64,000 nucleotides of DNA from Anas platyrhynchos (GCF_047663525.1 NC_092588.1:143986001-144050000), one strand, 5' to 3'; counted from the first letter of the stretch, positions 46,536 through 59,908 are shown. A program made the numbers and translations. Notes: a model not told the origin generated them from the letters alone.

Positions 46536-49500
46536 ACAGTATAACTTCTTTTTCATTCTGAACTTCATGTTTAAGTTCTGAGATTATTTCACCACCTTTT
46601 TAACACCATCCCTCCAACACTATCACTATAAATACTTTCCAGTATATCGCTAACGTGGCTGGTTTTCATTTTTGAGGCAGGTTCAGCTACCCAAGACTTT
46701 CAGATCTCAGAAGGCGTCTTGAAAAATCATCCTGATCTTACTTGGTTCACGACTGCATGCAAACACCTTTAAAAAGAAGGTAAGCAGAGGTCACAGTCCT
46801 TTATTAATTCATTTTAGGTGAGCAAGATCTAACAAGATACAGGTAAGAAAGCTAATTTTGCTTTTCACCTTCCTTCCTTGTACTTGTCCCCTGTGAGTAC
46901 TTACACTTGTTTCACTAGAATCTATAGTCTATATTCCTCTTTTTACGCTGTGCTAGGAGGAATATAAATGGACTAGCACCTTTTTTTTCAGCTTATGCAC
47001 ATTCTCATTTTCTTTTCAGGACTTTTTAAATGGATATTCACGTGGCTTTGACCAAAATGCAGCCTTGCAAATAACTGTAAGGCTGAACTACCTGCAGGTA
47101 ATTTTTAGTACCCTCAGAGGAATGCAGTTAACTTCAACGCATCTCCAGTCTGAGTTGGTGCTTTTTGAAGTAGGTCTTCATGGGGTGAACAGGAAGACTA
47201 TGAGGGTTTTATTATAGTTGGCTTCCTTTACTGCATTAGCGTTTATATTTTCCCAGTAGAAATCCCCAAATTGAAAATATAGAGGTGTCAGCTAGCACCA
47301 CTTTAGTTAAGGTTGTGTCAACATTTCCTATAAACGTTGTTTTTCTAGGGTTTATAACTAGACCGTAAAAATGTGCTCGGCTCTGAAACTTGGCACAGAA
47401 CAGTTCAGCCTGGGAGAGAATTTTCACAATTAAAAAATTAAAAAAGTCAGTTCAGCTGTTTTTAACTAATATCCATGTAATTAAATAGAAATTATTTGAT
47501 TTAGAGGTGTGTAGTTCTTCAGCATAATTCAAAGAAAGTTTTTATTTAAAAAAAAAAATTAATCGTTGGATTATTCTATTAATGTTGTCTTGTTGTACTT
47601 GGTAATTTTGGAAAAGTCAGAATTACTGAGCTATTGCACACTAGGAAATGGTGACAACATCTGCACATACTGGTTTGTAAAAAATTCTTTGCTACACATA
47701 AGGAAATATTTTTAATAGGCGGAGCTAATACAGCATAATATGAAGTTTGCCCAATATTTCCTATTATAAAACCACATCTTCAGACATTGCCAAACTTTGA
47801 CATTTGTGGATGAAATTTTATATTCCAGGTGTATGCCTAGGGCTGAATTTTTGGAAAAATTTTAGTCAAAACTCTTTACCAGATTTTGAGAACTGGAATC
47901 AAGAAAATGTCTTGTTTTTTCAGAAAAATCTAATTTCCTGGGGCTTTGTAGCAGTGGCTCAAAATGCTGGAGCGGAGGCAAAGTGATGTCTTCAGTTGTG
48001 AGATGCCTCTTGTTTTCTTGTAGGAGACTGTCTTATTTAAGCCAAGTCAGAAACTTGTGAAATAAAACCACACTTTTCCCATGCTCAGTAGAGACATTTT
48101 TATTTGAGCAACAAACATTTCCATACGTCCCATCTTTCAGAAGCATATGCAGGTTTCTCAGGGCTTCTGTAGCCAGCAGAGAAGATGTTGATCATCCCCA
48201 AAGACTGAGGGCACACGCTCTGTCCCCTCACACCTCCTTCCTGGGACCAAGCTAATGTGATCATCTTCACCATGTGCTGAACATACTACAGCCGAAAAAA
48301 GGTGGATTGCTCCAGTAATGGTTGCTCCAGGTAGAAGTAGGTTATGGGTGCTTGCTCTCAAAGTAATGTCCTTGCTGGCATCTGGGCAGGGTAAACAAGG
48401 AATTATTCAGAGAAACTGGAAAAGATGCAAAAACTTGACTGAGATCAAGAAAACACACAAATAGATCGTGGGAGAAAGAAGTAGCAGAAACTGGTTGTGA
48501 ATGGGAATTCACTGGCCAAAAACAAAGGGAGGGAGATGATCGTGAGAGTGTCAGGACTGTTCCATCAAGAAGACTAAGGCTGGGAGCCAGGATCTGGTAC
48601 TGTACTGAATGGTGTATTACTTTTGAGAAACCAAAACTTCATTAAAGCATACTATTAGTGTCATTTTTTTACATATACAATTGATGTAACTGAAGTAAAG
48701 ATATTCAGCCAACACTGGAGAAGAATTCCCCCAAGCTGTGAGGAGGTGAAGATAGTCTTCTGAGTGCAAGCAGAGGATGAGTGCTCACAGGGCAGCCTCC
48801 TATAAAGCTTAAGTCTGTGCTATAGATTGTCCTAGTATCTTCGTTCCAGGTGAAACACCAGAATTTGGTGTCCTAAATGTCTTTCTTTTTTTCTGAGCAA
48901 ATAGCAGAACAATAGCAGAGTGAAAGATCTAACAGAAACCTTCTTTGGTGTTGAGCTGTGTGAGTTGGAAATACTGTATATCCCAATTAAATACAGCCAG
49001 GCTGTTTGAACTGCTCTGTTTCAGTAAGCAAGCGATGTATCACAGCAACACCTGAGGGTACTGCTTTGATCACAGCCTGTCAGCATTTCCACTGTGAACT
49101 TTGTTTATTAGAGGTTGGCTGCAAAAGATCCCTATATCCTGAAATTTCAGTGCAAAGCCTGTGACAGTCACCAGTCAGGGGAATCAGGATGATAGCAGCT
49201 CACCCAGCAGTATTCCTCTATGGTATTTTTGTTTTAAAATCTGAGGGTTTTTTCTTTTCTGAAAACTAAAGTTTCCATTTCATCCCAAAAGTGCATTAAT
49301 CCTTACTGCATACTGACGAAGAAAATCAAACATCTGAATTATTAAGGGAAGTGCTTGAATGGGTGAAAAAACTCCTCATCAAATTTTCATTCATTCATTT
49401 TGTACAGTTTTCAGGACACAAACGAAGCATTCCTCATCCTGTCTTCCTACTGGACTCTAAGGTGGTTAAACCACATCGAACCGGCATAAAAGACCGGGTG

Positions 49501-49860
49501 GGGGAGAGAAGAGAAAGGAAGTGTCACATCCTCTGCTGTGAATAGCTAACACGCTAGCAGCCGTGCTGTGATGAATGCTTAAATCCTTCCCCTGCCTGCT
49601 TTGGAGCAGGGCCCTGGGATCAGGTCCTTCTGCTGAGTACCTTAATCAGTGGGTCTCACTGCCTAGGTCTCTCTCAGCCTTCCCTGCTGAAACTGCTCTG
49701 CTTTGTATGAACTAATTAAATATTCAGAGGATTGGAGTGAAAAGGGATCTGCGGCTTGGGGTGGGGGTGCTCATCCAAGAGGCCTGCTTCTAGTCCCCGT
49801 TCCCATGAATATTTAATCACTTTATACAAAGTGGAAGAGTTTCAAAAGGAATCCCTGAAA
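46536..49860. other. AT-rich non-coding stretch
   Basis: No gene or repeat family was recognised. A short A-run lies near 47549. Frames are short and anonymous. Confidence 0.4.
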
Positions 49861-49990
49861 TTCGTGGCTCAGCAGCTTGGGTATTTAACAGAGGAGAGCC
49901 TTGGGTTCGAGCCCCTTTTCGGTATTATGCAGGAGAAGGGATTTACAAGTAAAACCCTGAGAAGTGCTCTGACCACTATGCTCTTCTGGA
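49861..49990. other. tRNA-promoter-like segment, possible old tRNA-derived SINE
   Basis: The plus strand has an A-box-like TGGCTCAGCAGCTTGGG (49865-49881) and a B-box-like GGGTTCGAGCCCC (49903-49915). The minus strand has a second A-box-like GAGCATAGTGGTCAGAGCA near 49983-49965. The T-arm stem would have only about three pairs and no cloverleaf closes, so it is not a functional tRNA. The arrangement recalls ancient tRNA-derived SINEs of amniotes, but I cannot assign a family. Confidence 0.35.
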
Positions 49991-51219
49991 TATAGCTTCA
50001 GAGTCCGTGTGTGAGACGTGGCATTCATCTGGCTTAGGAACCCAGCTGAGTGGAAGGAGGGATGTCGTGCCCACCCCAAATCAGCCATACAGCACATCTC
50101 CTGCAGGCCTGTGCAGGCGCTGCCATGCTTTCTTTGACAGTGCCCCAGCACTGTGATACAGCATAAGGAAAGCAAGGCACCCACCCAGGCTGTGCATTGC
50201 AAAATGGTCAGAGGGGAGCTAAAATTTCAGAACTGCAGTCCTGCTACAGCTCGGTCTGTCTGAGACTTCTGCTTTGGGGCTGTCATTTAGAGATGCAGTT
50301 TTGGACCTACCTGACAAGAGTTTCGCTATTTCCCTCGACAGCAGTGATGTTGTTTGCTTGCTTCTAGTAATGCCCTGCTTGAGGAGAACCCAGGGTCAGA
50401 GTGGATCCCCTTGGATCGCATGGGAACACTGCACTGGGCAGCTTGGATTGCAGCATGCTCTGTACTGTATTTCTCCTTAAGAGACTTTAGAGAGCATGGG
50501 ATCTTTTGTCACTGTATTATTCATGGAAAAATAAAGAAATACAGCCATAGGTGTTTGGCCTCCTGTTCTGGGATTGCAGCAACCTTCCTGATGTATTTTT
50601 ATAACTGCACAGGAAAAGGTAACCATGTTAAAGGCTGAGTCAATTCTACCTATACCTTAATCTGTATGGCATATAGATACATACACGCTATATATGTACC
50701 TGTATCAATGAAAATACAGTGTTTACACAGTCTAGAAATGATCATGCCTTGACATAATAAAGCTCTCCTCCCTGGCTCCCTGCCAAACATTGCTTATCCT
50801 ATCACCTCAGCAATTAAAGAAATTCATTATGGATGGAACTGTAGCCGGGATTCAGAGAAATACTTACAGACGTGCTTAACTTTTCATCAGTGAAATCCTG
50901 CCCCTACTCAATAACACACTCGATTTCAACACGTTTCTGAATCAGGACCCACGTCCCGATGCCGGTGGTTTGCTGAAGCAGTCAGGGCACACCAGTGCTA
51001 CCTGGGGATTACTGGTTTTGCACTGGAGCTTGATAAAAGAGGACTGTGGGTTTCTGTTATAGGAGGTAGAGGCAGCCAGGATGGTGTTGGGGGCCCAGAC
51101 GGGCTCCCCCATCCCACAGCACCCTGCCTTGCCATGGCACGAACACCTCAGGCCATGCTGGGCTGTGCCCACAGCCAGTTTTGGGACACGGCCCCTGTGC
51201 CCCAAAACCTGGCCCCTGG
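49991..51219. other. Non-coding stretch rising in GC toward the second island
   Basis: Anonymous open frames only. GC content climbs from about 50.9 kb. Confidence 0.4.
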
Positions 51220-51830
51220 AGATCGTCGTTGCCAGCCCTCAGCCCTCCTCTGCCGGCTGCGAGTGTTCATGTGGGAAAGCCACCGTGGTATCGGGTGAAA
51301 CCGGACCCGTCGCGCCGAGCGGAGGTGACCAGATGTCGTGACCAGATGTCGCGGTCGCGCCAGGCAGCGCAGGCCTCAGAGGGGGACTCGCTGGGACACC
51401 ACCACGACGCCCCGAGCCACCGGTCCCCCCTGCGCAGATGGCCCACTTGGAAATCCCGCCCCGCCGCCGCCGCATGGGAGATGCCGGTCGCGAAATCTGC
51501 TGCAATCAGCAGAAGACAAAACCTCTCGCAAGCCATGCGACCGGCGATAAAAGGGAGAGGGAGCGGGAGCGGCCCCGCGGAGGCCCCTCAGGAACAATGG
51601 CAATCCTTCAGGGAGCCCGCGGCCAAGCGCCTGACAAAGGCGCTCGCTGCCCCCAGACCCCAGCTGCTGCCTCGCCACAAAACAAGGGAGCGCAAATTTG
51701 GTTACTTTCATCTAAATCCTCTTAGGCGGCGTGAATGTGAGGAGTGGGCGAGCACCCTCGCGCTTTGCTCGCCCTCCCTCCGCCATCGGGAGGGCTGGGT
51801 GACCATTTGTTGAAGGTTTGTTCGACCATT
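51220..51830. promoter_or_regulatory. Second CpG-rich island, candidate promoter or enhancer
   Basis: About 600 bp of GC-rich sequence with many CpGs in otherwise AT-rich DNA. On the plus strand a TATA-like GATAAAAGG (51546-51554) is followed about 50 nt later by an ATG in good context (AACAATGG, ATG at 51597). That ATG opens a 42-codon frame ending at 51725 with no recognised product. A 210-codon frame (51181-51813, plus) and a 111-codon frame (minus) span the island, but long frames are expected where stop codons are rare. A 13-bp exact tandem duplication lies at 51325-51350. It could be the start of a lncRNA or gene, or a CpG-rich regulatory element. Confidence 0.55.
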
Positions 51831-53495
51831 TCACGCTGCAGCTTGGCACAAACGAGGCCCTTTCTGCACGCTGCAGCAGGCACGGAGCAGGGAGACAGGC
51901 AGCAGAGGGGCACGGGGAGAAATCTTGCTGGCTATGTGCTGTTTTGCCGGGAAGACGCTGAACTTTTCGTGTGCTGAGGAGCCAGATGAGCAGCACAAGT
52001 CATTAGTCACCCAGGTATTTACAGTGTTTTTCCTATTTCCTTTCTCCCATGGCCTCTGTGGTCAGCAGTATAAAATTCCTAGGCACTCCCACCTAAACAC
52101 AAGTTTCCTGTTTATGCTCTCAGTGGCTTTTATGTTTAGCTGTTAAAACCCGTTGTCTAAAGTACCATAAAACAATATGAACAGAGTCTGCAGGTGAGCA
52201 AGTAAAAAGTAAAAAAGAAAAAAGAAAAAAAAAAAGAAAAGCCACCATGACCAAGCTGCACAGACGCTCGCCCTGACAGGGAAGCTGGGGCCACAGAGAA
52301 CAAAGGAACAAAAGCTGCACAGGCTGGGGCCAGCGCGCTGCCCCAGAGCTGCGGGGCTTCAGCGTCCCTGGCAAGGTGGAAGTGCCCGATAAGAAAAACT
52401 AAGAGTATCGATGGCTAGTAAAAGTTAATCAATATTTGTGTTACCAACTAGTGGAGTTATTGCACAGGTCTTTAAGCATTACATATGTAAGTTCCTCTTA
52501 ATTTTCCCAAATCTAGGCTTAAAGCTGCCAGCAAGAACAACGCCGAGATTCTCTGGACCTGGAGCAAGGGAGAAGCCCCAGCGAACCATCAAACTTGTCC
52601 TAGGAGCCAATGGATATTCCTCTTCTGCTGCAGCTTTTTGTACAGCTTGGTCAGTCTGCAAGAACATTTTTGTGTTGTGCTGATGTCAGAACAACCAGTT
52701 TAAGACTGTTTGTTGTGATCACATGTGGTCGATGCCACTGAATATGCAAAATTTGGTAGCAGTCGCACTACGTGTTTGGGCAGCTCTTCTCAGAGCCTGT
52801 AGGTAAATGGTATCAGAATATATATATAGATTACATTATATGTATAAAACCAGGTGGTATTACACATTGATAGACTTTTACTTTCCCCCGAATATGCCAA
52901 CTGTTCAATATAACATTCTCATTGGCTTTTATTACCATAGAACTAAAAATAATCATAAAAAAAATAAAAATAAACCCTAATCTACCAAAAATATCATAAT
53001 TAAGACTTACATGATTTCTGTGACAAACTTTTATTCATGACAGTGTGATGTAAGGGCAAAGTGTCAATATTGTCTTTGAATTTTTGGTTGATTTGGCTTG
53101 CCAGACACTTACAGCTATTTAAACATAGCTCTGTGTATTTAATTATATCATACATGATGTCATTTTTTACTACAGACGCACTTGACATTTAATTTATTTC
53201 AGCCAGTAATTACTAAACAATAATTAAGCTTTTACAACTATAACCGCTTTTCACCATCCTTGTATCCTGTAGAGCCAGTTACAGCAGAAGCAGCAAAGTT
53301 TATGTTTCAGATATCAAGATTTATTTGCTTTCAGGTTACACATCAGTAATTTTACAGAGTTTCTATATACAAAGGAAGGAATGGGACCACAACAACACGT
53401 TAAAGAATCTGCGTAATCCCTCACAGAGATTAGCGGGAGTAAAGAATAGGTTGACTGTGTTAAAAATAATGACATACATAGGGAGGCTGTTTTAT
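51831..53495. other. Non-coding stretch, partly conserved-looking
   Basis: Downstream of the island a donor-like CACCCAG/gtattt lies at 52012, but no paired exon was identified. An A-rich run lies at 52203-52240. AT-rich sequence at 52860-53270, dense in TAATTA-type motifs, is treated as a finding. Confidence 0.35.
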
Positions 53496-53572
53496 GATAT
53501 ATATGTGTGTGTGTGTGTGTGTATGAAATGTGTATATTACATATAATATAATATATATATCAAATATAAACT
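53496..53572. repeat. Compound (AT)n(GT)n microsatellite
   Basis: TATATA, then about nine GT units (53504-53522), then further AT-rich dinucleotide repeats to about 53572. Confidence 0.92.
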
Positions 53573-56500
53573 TATGTATATCTATGCAGAGACTAATGGG
53601 GTTCTGAGATGTCCAAAAGGGCTTCATATGCAATAAATTTAGCATCTTTTAAACATCTCTGTAATGGTAACTCTCTCATATGAGTGGTATCTCATGTCAT
53701 AATTTTATTTTCTTTTTGCTAAACACAATTGTAGACAACAGATGATCTTTTTCCCCAAACATTATTAGGTTTTCTATGCATGGTGCATAGTAGAGCAGTG
53801 GCTGTTGTTCTTTGTCCATGCTGAACATTTGATTTTTCCCTATGCTAAACCTAAAATTGAGCACTTCAGCAGCTGCCCCATGGAAGGTGGTGTGCTATCT
53901 GAGGCATGGCATGGACTGAATACCCGTCTGTGGCTGGAGTGCACCAGGTGGGCTCCTGGAACATGTTTTATAAGAATGTGTTTCATCTGAAAGGCATTGG
54001 GTTCATCTCTTCCAGAGCTGCTCCACAATTCAGAACAAAGCACGGTCAGTGGGAACTGAGAGATTTGCTCAGAAAGTTGGTTCCTGGTCCAAACTAAGTA
54101 ATGCTGATGCACCGAAGTATTCAAGGTCAGACTTTAGTGTCACGGTGTTTTTGGACCCTCCTTTTAAGAACACCGACTTCACAACAGTTTCCAAACCTCA
54201 ACTTTTGATAACTTCTTCGTAGCCCTAGGCAAATTAGTTCCTTCCCTGACTTCCCCACAGCAGTCCTCTGGTCCCCAGCTGGCATCGGACTCTCCAAGAG
54301 AAAAAAGTCTATTTGAAAGCACCTCTTTGGCCTGGCCATCAATGGAAAACAAACACAGACTCTGCAGACCAAGCTAATTTGTAGATGTGATGAATCATTA
54401 CAAAAAGCAAGAGAGGAAAAGAAAAAGAGACGGGAAATCTTTTTTAAAAAGTCAACAAAAAGGAAATGCTTGAACACAGTCTTGATTCAGCAAATCCCTT
54501 GGGTTTCATGCTCAACATCACAGCAACACCGTCGGCACCTCGGCTCTGTGTAGGCAGAAAGTAGCTGGGAAGTGACTCACGGGCACAGGAATACCGAGGG
54601 GAAGCCACTGAGCAGCGGGTGTGGGAAATTGTGCAGGGAAAAGAAAGTCTCTCAGCTCGCAAAAGGCTACAAAGCTCCATGCCTGCTGAAGGGACAGTTC
54701 TGGATATTTTCAAGCTAATAAGAAGCAGCTCTGCGTGCGGTGCTGTGCACATCTGAGCAGCAGCACCATTCTAACAGCAGCCGAGAAACTAGGCAGGGAG
54801 AAGGCTGCTTTAAGGAGAGCAATCCGAAAGCTATACTGAATTCTACCAGCAATAAAACTTTTTCCTGTGCTGAGCCAAAAGCAGACCTGACAGATAGGGA
54901 TCCTTGCCTTGCCTTACTGCTAGTTCTCCAGAGAAAGCAAACAGGAGTTTCCAGCAGAGTGCGTTTTGTTTCCTCTACAGTTTACGGGGCTGCTTTCTGG
55001 TGAGTGAGGACCCTTCTGGTGGCTCTCCCCCACTGGTGCCAGTGACAATATGTGAGCACGTCCTTCACTCCTCAGTCCCTTAGAAAGCATGACCTGTCAC
55101 AGAACTCCTAGTGCCAGTAAAAATACAAGCCAGCAATAACCAATCTGTTGTTTCCTTGTCAGGTCACTAACCTGCTGCATGCCGGGAAGCCAGAAGGCCC
55201 CCTGCAACTGCAGGTGGTCTCCAGGTGGGCAACGCCAAGGTGTGAGTTGGGGCAGAGGAAGGCAGACCCTGGATTACACTGTACCGCAGGGTCCCACCTG
55301 GGTTACAGTGTCCCTGCTGTGGCCATGCTCCCCACCCAGGCCATTTTCTAGGAGCATTTCCTACCTCTCAGCATGCTGCGAGGGGCTGTGCTGCCCCATG
55401 CCTCTCCTCTGTGCTCTGGGATGGCACCTCCATGTCCATCCCAGCCCCAGAGGTGCAGCAGCACCAGCTTGAAGGGTCCAGCTGTGCCCTCCCTGGAAAG
55501 CAGGCAGTTTAGAGGGAGAGCAGCATCTTTTCCCCAACTCGTATTCCCTGCTGAGGGAATCCCAGGTGAGGGGTTTGTGTGGGCAGGCAGGAAGGAGGAG
55601 AGGGGCAGCTCTGGAGGAGCAGCCCAGGCAGCGCTGCAGCAGACAGCCCCTGCTCCCACCGAGGGGAAGCCGCGTTCCCCCGTGCACAGGCACCTCTATA
55701 AAGAGGGCATTCATTCCTCCACTTCCTCCCCAGGCAGCGTGATCATCCCCAGCAGCTCACGAGACTTCCTCCCTCTTCTCTTGCTCACCACAGAGTTGCT
55801 TCTCACAGCACCACGGCTGGCAGTGTAAAAGAAGGACATTGTTTTCGGTGCCACTGACACCGGGAAATGGGACACCGAGAGGGGTCTGGAGACAGATTGG
55901 ATCTTCCCCAGAGGTGCTTGGCCTGGACCCATTTTTTAACTCTAAAAAGTGAAATGAATAAATACACGTCCCCTCCTTCATATAGACACACTACCATTTC
56001 ATCCCTGAATTTCACAGATTAAGAGGAAAACACAGAATTTCCACTATTCCCTATGATTATGGCTATTATTTTCACATTTTGATTCAACTGATATTGCGGG
56101 TGGTCCAGCTCATACATGATGCTTGTCTTGCTCTACCCCTGAGCTACAGCTGGGAGAACCTTCTGCGATGAGACATGAAGCCAGGTGGACACCGATACGG
56201 AGCCAAGTTTGACTCAAGTTCGTAGAGTCACAAACCTTTCAGCAGACATGAAACAATTTCTGCTTCCAGGTGGGAGTCAGACAAAACTCTGTGGCTTTGT
56301 CTATTTTTCTGAAAATCCCCAAACAAAGCATAGCTCAGCAGTCTGAGAGAAGCTTGGCTCCATCCTGGCGAATTTAATAGGGAACAAACCCATGCAACCC
56401 AAAACTTCACAAAATAGCTTCAAGAGCCCCTGAAGCTAGGACTGCTGAGATTAATTTAGCGTCCCAGATCACTTCCCTAGTCTAAGCGCACAGTGGTGTC

Positions 56501-59500
56501 TGCCGGCCAGCTCCCATGAAGTCAATAGGAGTTTTGTAACACGTTCCATTGCTACTTTCCATTATCCATGGGTGGCTTCTCGGCTGGCAGATAAGCTGCA
56601 TCCCAGGCCTGAGCCAGCTGAGCTGGCTCCATGCAGCTGAGCGGAGCTGGGGCTCGCAGCTCAGCCCTGACCCGCACGGCTCCGGGCAACCACGGTGCAG
56701 ACACTGGAGCTGGCTTCTCCGCTCTGCTGAAAGCCCAGGGAAGCTTTCAGAGGATTGGGAAGGGAGAAGGGAGGGTGACAGCAAGCAGTTTGATGTGAGA
56801 TGAGCATGGGACAATTCACTCTTCACTCAATTCACGATCGGCTGCATTTATTTTTAAACTGGAAGAAAAGGATGAAATGCAAAAAAAAATAAATCTGTTG
56901 GCCAAGCTCAAGCTGGTGCTGAACTGCTCTAATATATACAGTCCTGCCTTGATAAAGGATGCCACATACACTGTATATACATTTACACATACACAGCCAC
57001 ATGTTGCATGGCAAATTATCTGTGGGATGGTGTCTTGGAGCTCTGTCAAATCAAGGAGGAATGCAACTGCACAGATCCTGTGGATATTCAAGAAGAGATT
57101 TTATTGGTAACTAATCCAAAGGGAAGAGCATTAACAAATATTTGGAGTAAATGCAGTGAAGGACAAAAAACAGTAAGCATGGAAAAAAGAGGAGCTCAAC
57201 ATGTCAAAGACACATGAAATACATCCCCTTAATCATGCATTTTTATTTCCAAGCGATGAAGCTCATGGAGGCACCTCCCAGCCTCCAGTCCCATTGCTTT
57301 CCATGAGTTTGCATGACAAGAGAGCTGTCTCTACCAGTATTACACAGACCTACTTTTCATGAGTGGCACGAGAAGCCTTACTCCAGTCCCCCAACAGCAG
57401 CAGTATAATGCTTTTTTCCCTCTAGACTTTTATATCATACAAGATTTTCCAAAGATGCATAACCGCTCTAAAAATATCACCCCACAGCTAGCCAACTTCC
57501 AAGTGAGACAGACACCAAAAACTGCCTGGGCTAAGATATCCTGGCTTTTGCTGCATTTTACTGAGCATGCAGGAGCCCTGAATTGTTCCCTGCTGAATTC
57601 AGAGCCAAAGTGACAGATCTGCACAGAGGTCCATTTTAGGGTCAGATCTGGCACTTTCTGACTCTCAGTGAGGTACAGCTGCTGACACTGGTGCCTTCTC
57701 AAACCAAATTGTGTGGTAAAAGAGAAAGGCAGCAGTGAAAGCAGCTCTCCCCTTCCAGCACTGTGCAGGTTTCACACCCTGGGGATGTTGCGGGGGTGGG
57801 AACTGCCCTGCACCCGTGGGCAGGGGTGAGCCTCACAGGGGTTTCTCTTGTCATTGCTCCAGGTTTCATTCCACAAAGCTGCAAGAAAGCTCAGTAGAAA
57901 TTCTGAAACTGCCTGTGAGGGACCAGCTCATGATCCCAACCACCAACACTCAGGAGAAGACAGAAAAGATGGCTTGGGGCTCTGTAGCAATTTCCCCAGC
58001 AGGTCCTGGGAGCGTGTTCTGCAAAGTGCTATTGAGCTATCATTGCCTTCTGCTTTCTCTGTGGGATGAGGGGGACACTAAATCCTTACAATAAGGAGTC
58101 AAAAGTGTCCCCAGATTGCAGCAGAAGATGATCATCCTAACAAAACTACTCCAAACTGAATGAGCCCACAGGAGAAAGCTGTAACCCTTCAGTAACCTCA
58201 TGTGAGCAACCGATGTCAGATTTTTTGAACAGAAGGACTTAAATCAGCTCAAGCTGAAAGCTTAATTCAGGGTCAAGCAACAGCCAGAATCCCTGTTCTG
58301 TCCCTGTTCTCTCCTCCCAGACAAGTCTCTCCTTAATATATGGCTCCCAAGGTATCAAGAGCATGAGGGAGCACACGTAACCATCGGCTCTAGGTGTGTG
58401 GGACGAGAGGAAAAAGAGCCTCATCCACAGACACTGCCGGAGAGCTGGCAGTGAGTCCTGTCAGGCAGAGTGAAAATTTCAGACATCAGCAGTTTGGTCT
58501 AAACCCACTGTTTTGCATGTGGGTTTTACAAACCCAAGCTTGTACAACAGATGTCACAAACAGTCCCCAGACATGTCTGAGAGACAATTCGCAGGCAGCT
58601 CCTGCCTTCCTACACATTTTATGGATTAAATCCATAATCCGAGAGTTTGATCTGAGTCGTGTAAATGTTTGAACTAAATGCTTGATTTGGACCTGGCTCC
58701 CCATCCTGTCTTATTTCTGCTTGGGTTTGTTGGGAATACAAACCTTCAGACTGTGGATGTGTCATCTATTTTGTTTCTGCTGACTTTGGCATGTGAACGT
58801 ATCCTGCTTGTAAAGATGACAAGGCCGGCCCCCGCTGTGGCCAGCTGGATGTATCTCATAAGGGACTACCTCCTGTTGAAGTAAATTGTTTTTTTTTCTC
58901 CAACAGAAGCCAGGAGACTTCTACGATAAATGGCCCAAAATATTGTAATGCCTGAAATCTCAAAGAAAATAAGTTGTCAGAGCAGTACACGTTGGGACTG
59001 GGGAGTGAGCGGTGGCCTGCTGAATTAGGCCTCCCTAATTATGGAGGACCCATAATTTTGGACTGTGGGTTCATACAAACTGTTAGGGATAAATTTGACC
59101 AAACCCACAAAAAGTAAATAAGGTGAAATAAACCGTCTGTATGCATGGATGTGTTGCAAAGTGCTGGACCTACACAGATGCCTCGCAGAATGAAGAGCAT
59201 GCTGAGAACCAGACTCTTGTGTTGATCACGGTAAATGGTTCCTGCATCCCAGCAGTCCTGCTCGGACCCTGTGTGCCCGGGAATAGCAATGGCCATAGTA
59301 CATTTATTAGTATAATTTCTAAACGTATAGCTACTGTTTTATCTTAACAGAAACCATGACAGTGCATTCCTCACTTGCATGTTGGACATTTCTCCATAAG
59401 GGCAGTGTCTCTACATCTCGGGGCAAACAGCCCTGCTTTGAGTGAGGTTTTGGGGAGGGAGTGGTGTGATCATTTTACATGAGGAGGAGGCCAGGCTGCT

Positions 59501-59908
59501 TCAAGTGGAATTGGAGGCAGCTGAAGCTCTGACTCAGCTAGGTACTGCTGGTTCTTGAAGGACTCGTATTCACAGAGGAAGACTGCATGGTCTTGTCACA
59601 GGGGTGCCCACCTGGGTGGCCTATTCTTTCCTAAAGCCCACAGGGGCACATCAACCAGCTGTGTATCCCTGACCATGTCACAGCTCCAGGCCTGTCCTAT
59701 ATTAGTTTATGTGGCTCTGAAAGCCAAGAAAGATGTTCTGCTTTGGTGGGACTTCCAGGAGTCTGGAAAGACAGCAAATATAGCTACTGTAACACAGAAG
59801 GGCACCATAGCTCACTGTGCCTCAACTTCCCCAAGTCAAAACCAGTAAAAAACAGTACAGCCACCCACCAAATCAACAGTATGTTCAACATGTTCACATT
59901 TTCTCCTC
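53573..59908. other. Non-coding stretch with GC-rich islands of chance open frames
   Basis: No gene recognised. At 55.37-55.83 kb frames of 151 (plus) and 117 (minus) codons overlap in GC-rich DNA and have proline/serine/alanine-rich, domain-free translations. A TATA-like CTATAAAG lies at 55696-55703. A palindrome at 56594-56638 is listed separately. Confidence 0.4.
56594..56638. repeat. Nested inverted repeat
   Basis: The core GAGCCAGCT-G-AGCTGGCTC (56611-56629) is a perfect 9-bp-arm palindrome. It is enclosed by AGCTGCAT (56594-56601) and its exact complement ATGCAGCT (56631-56638), with unequal spacers of 9 and 1 nt. It could form a hairpin or cruciform. Confidence 0.9.

Noticed and set aside
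49861-49920. Functional tRNA gene
   Set aside because: A and B boxes are present but the T stem has only about three pairs and no acceptor or anticodon stem closes.
51181-51813. 210-codon plus-strand frame in the second island
   Set aside because: Stop codons are rare at this GC content, opposite-strand frames are also long, and no domain is recognisable.
55361-55828. Overlapping 151- and 117-codon frames
   Set aside because: GC-rich chance frames on opposite strands, no domain, no splice context.
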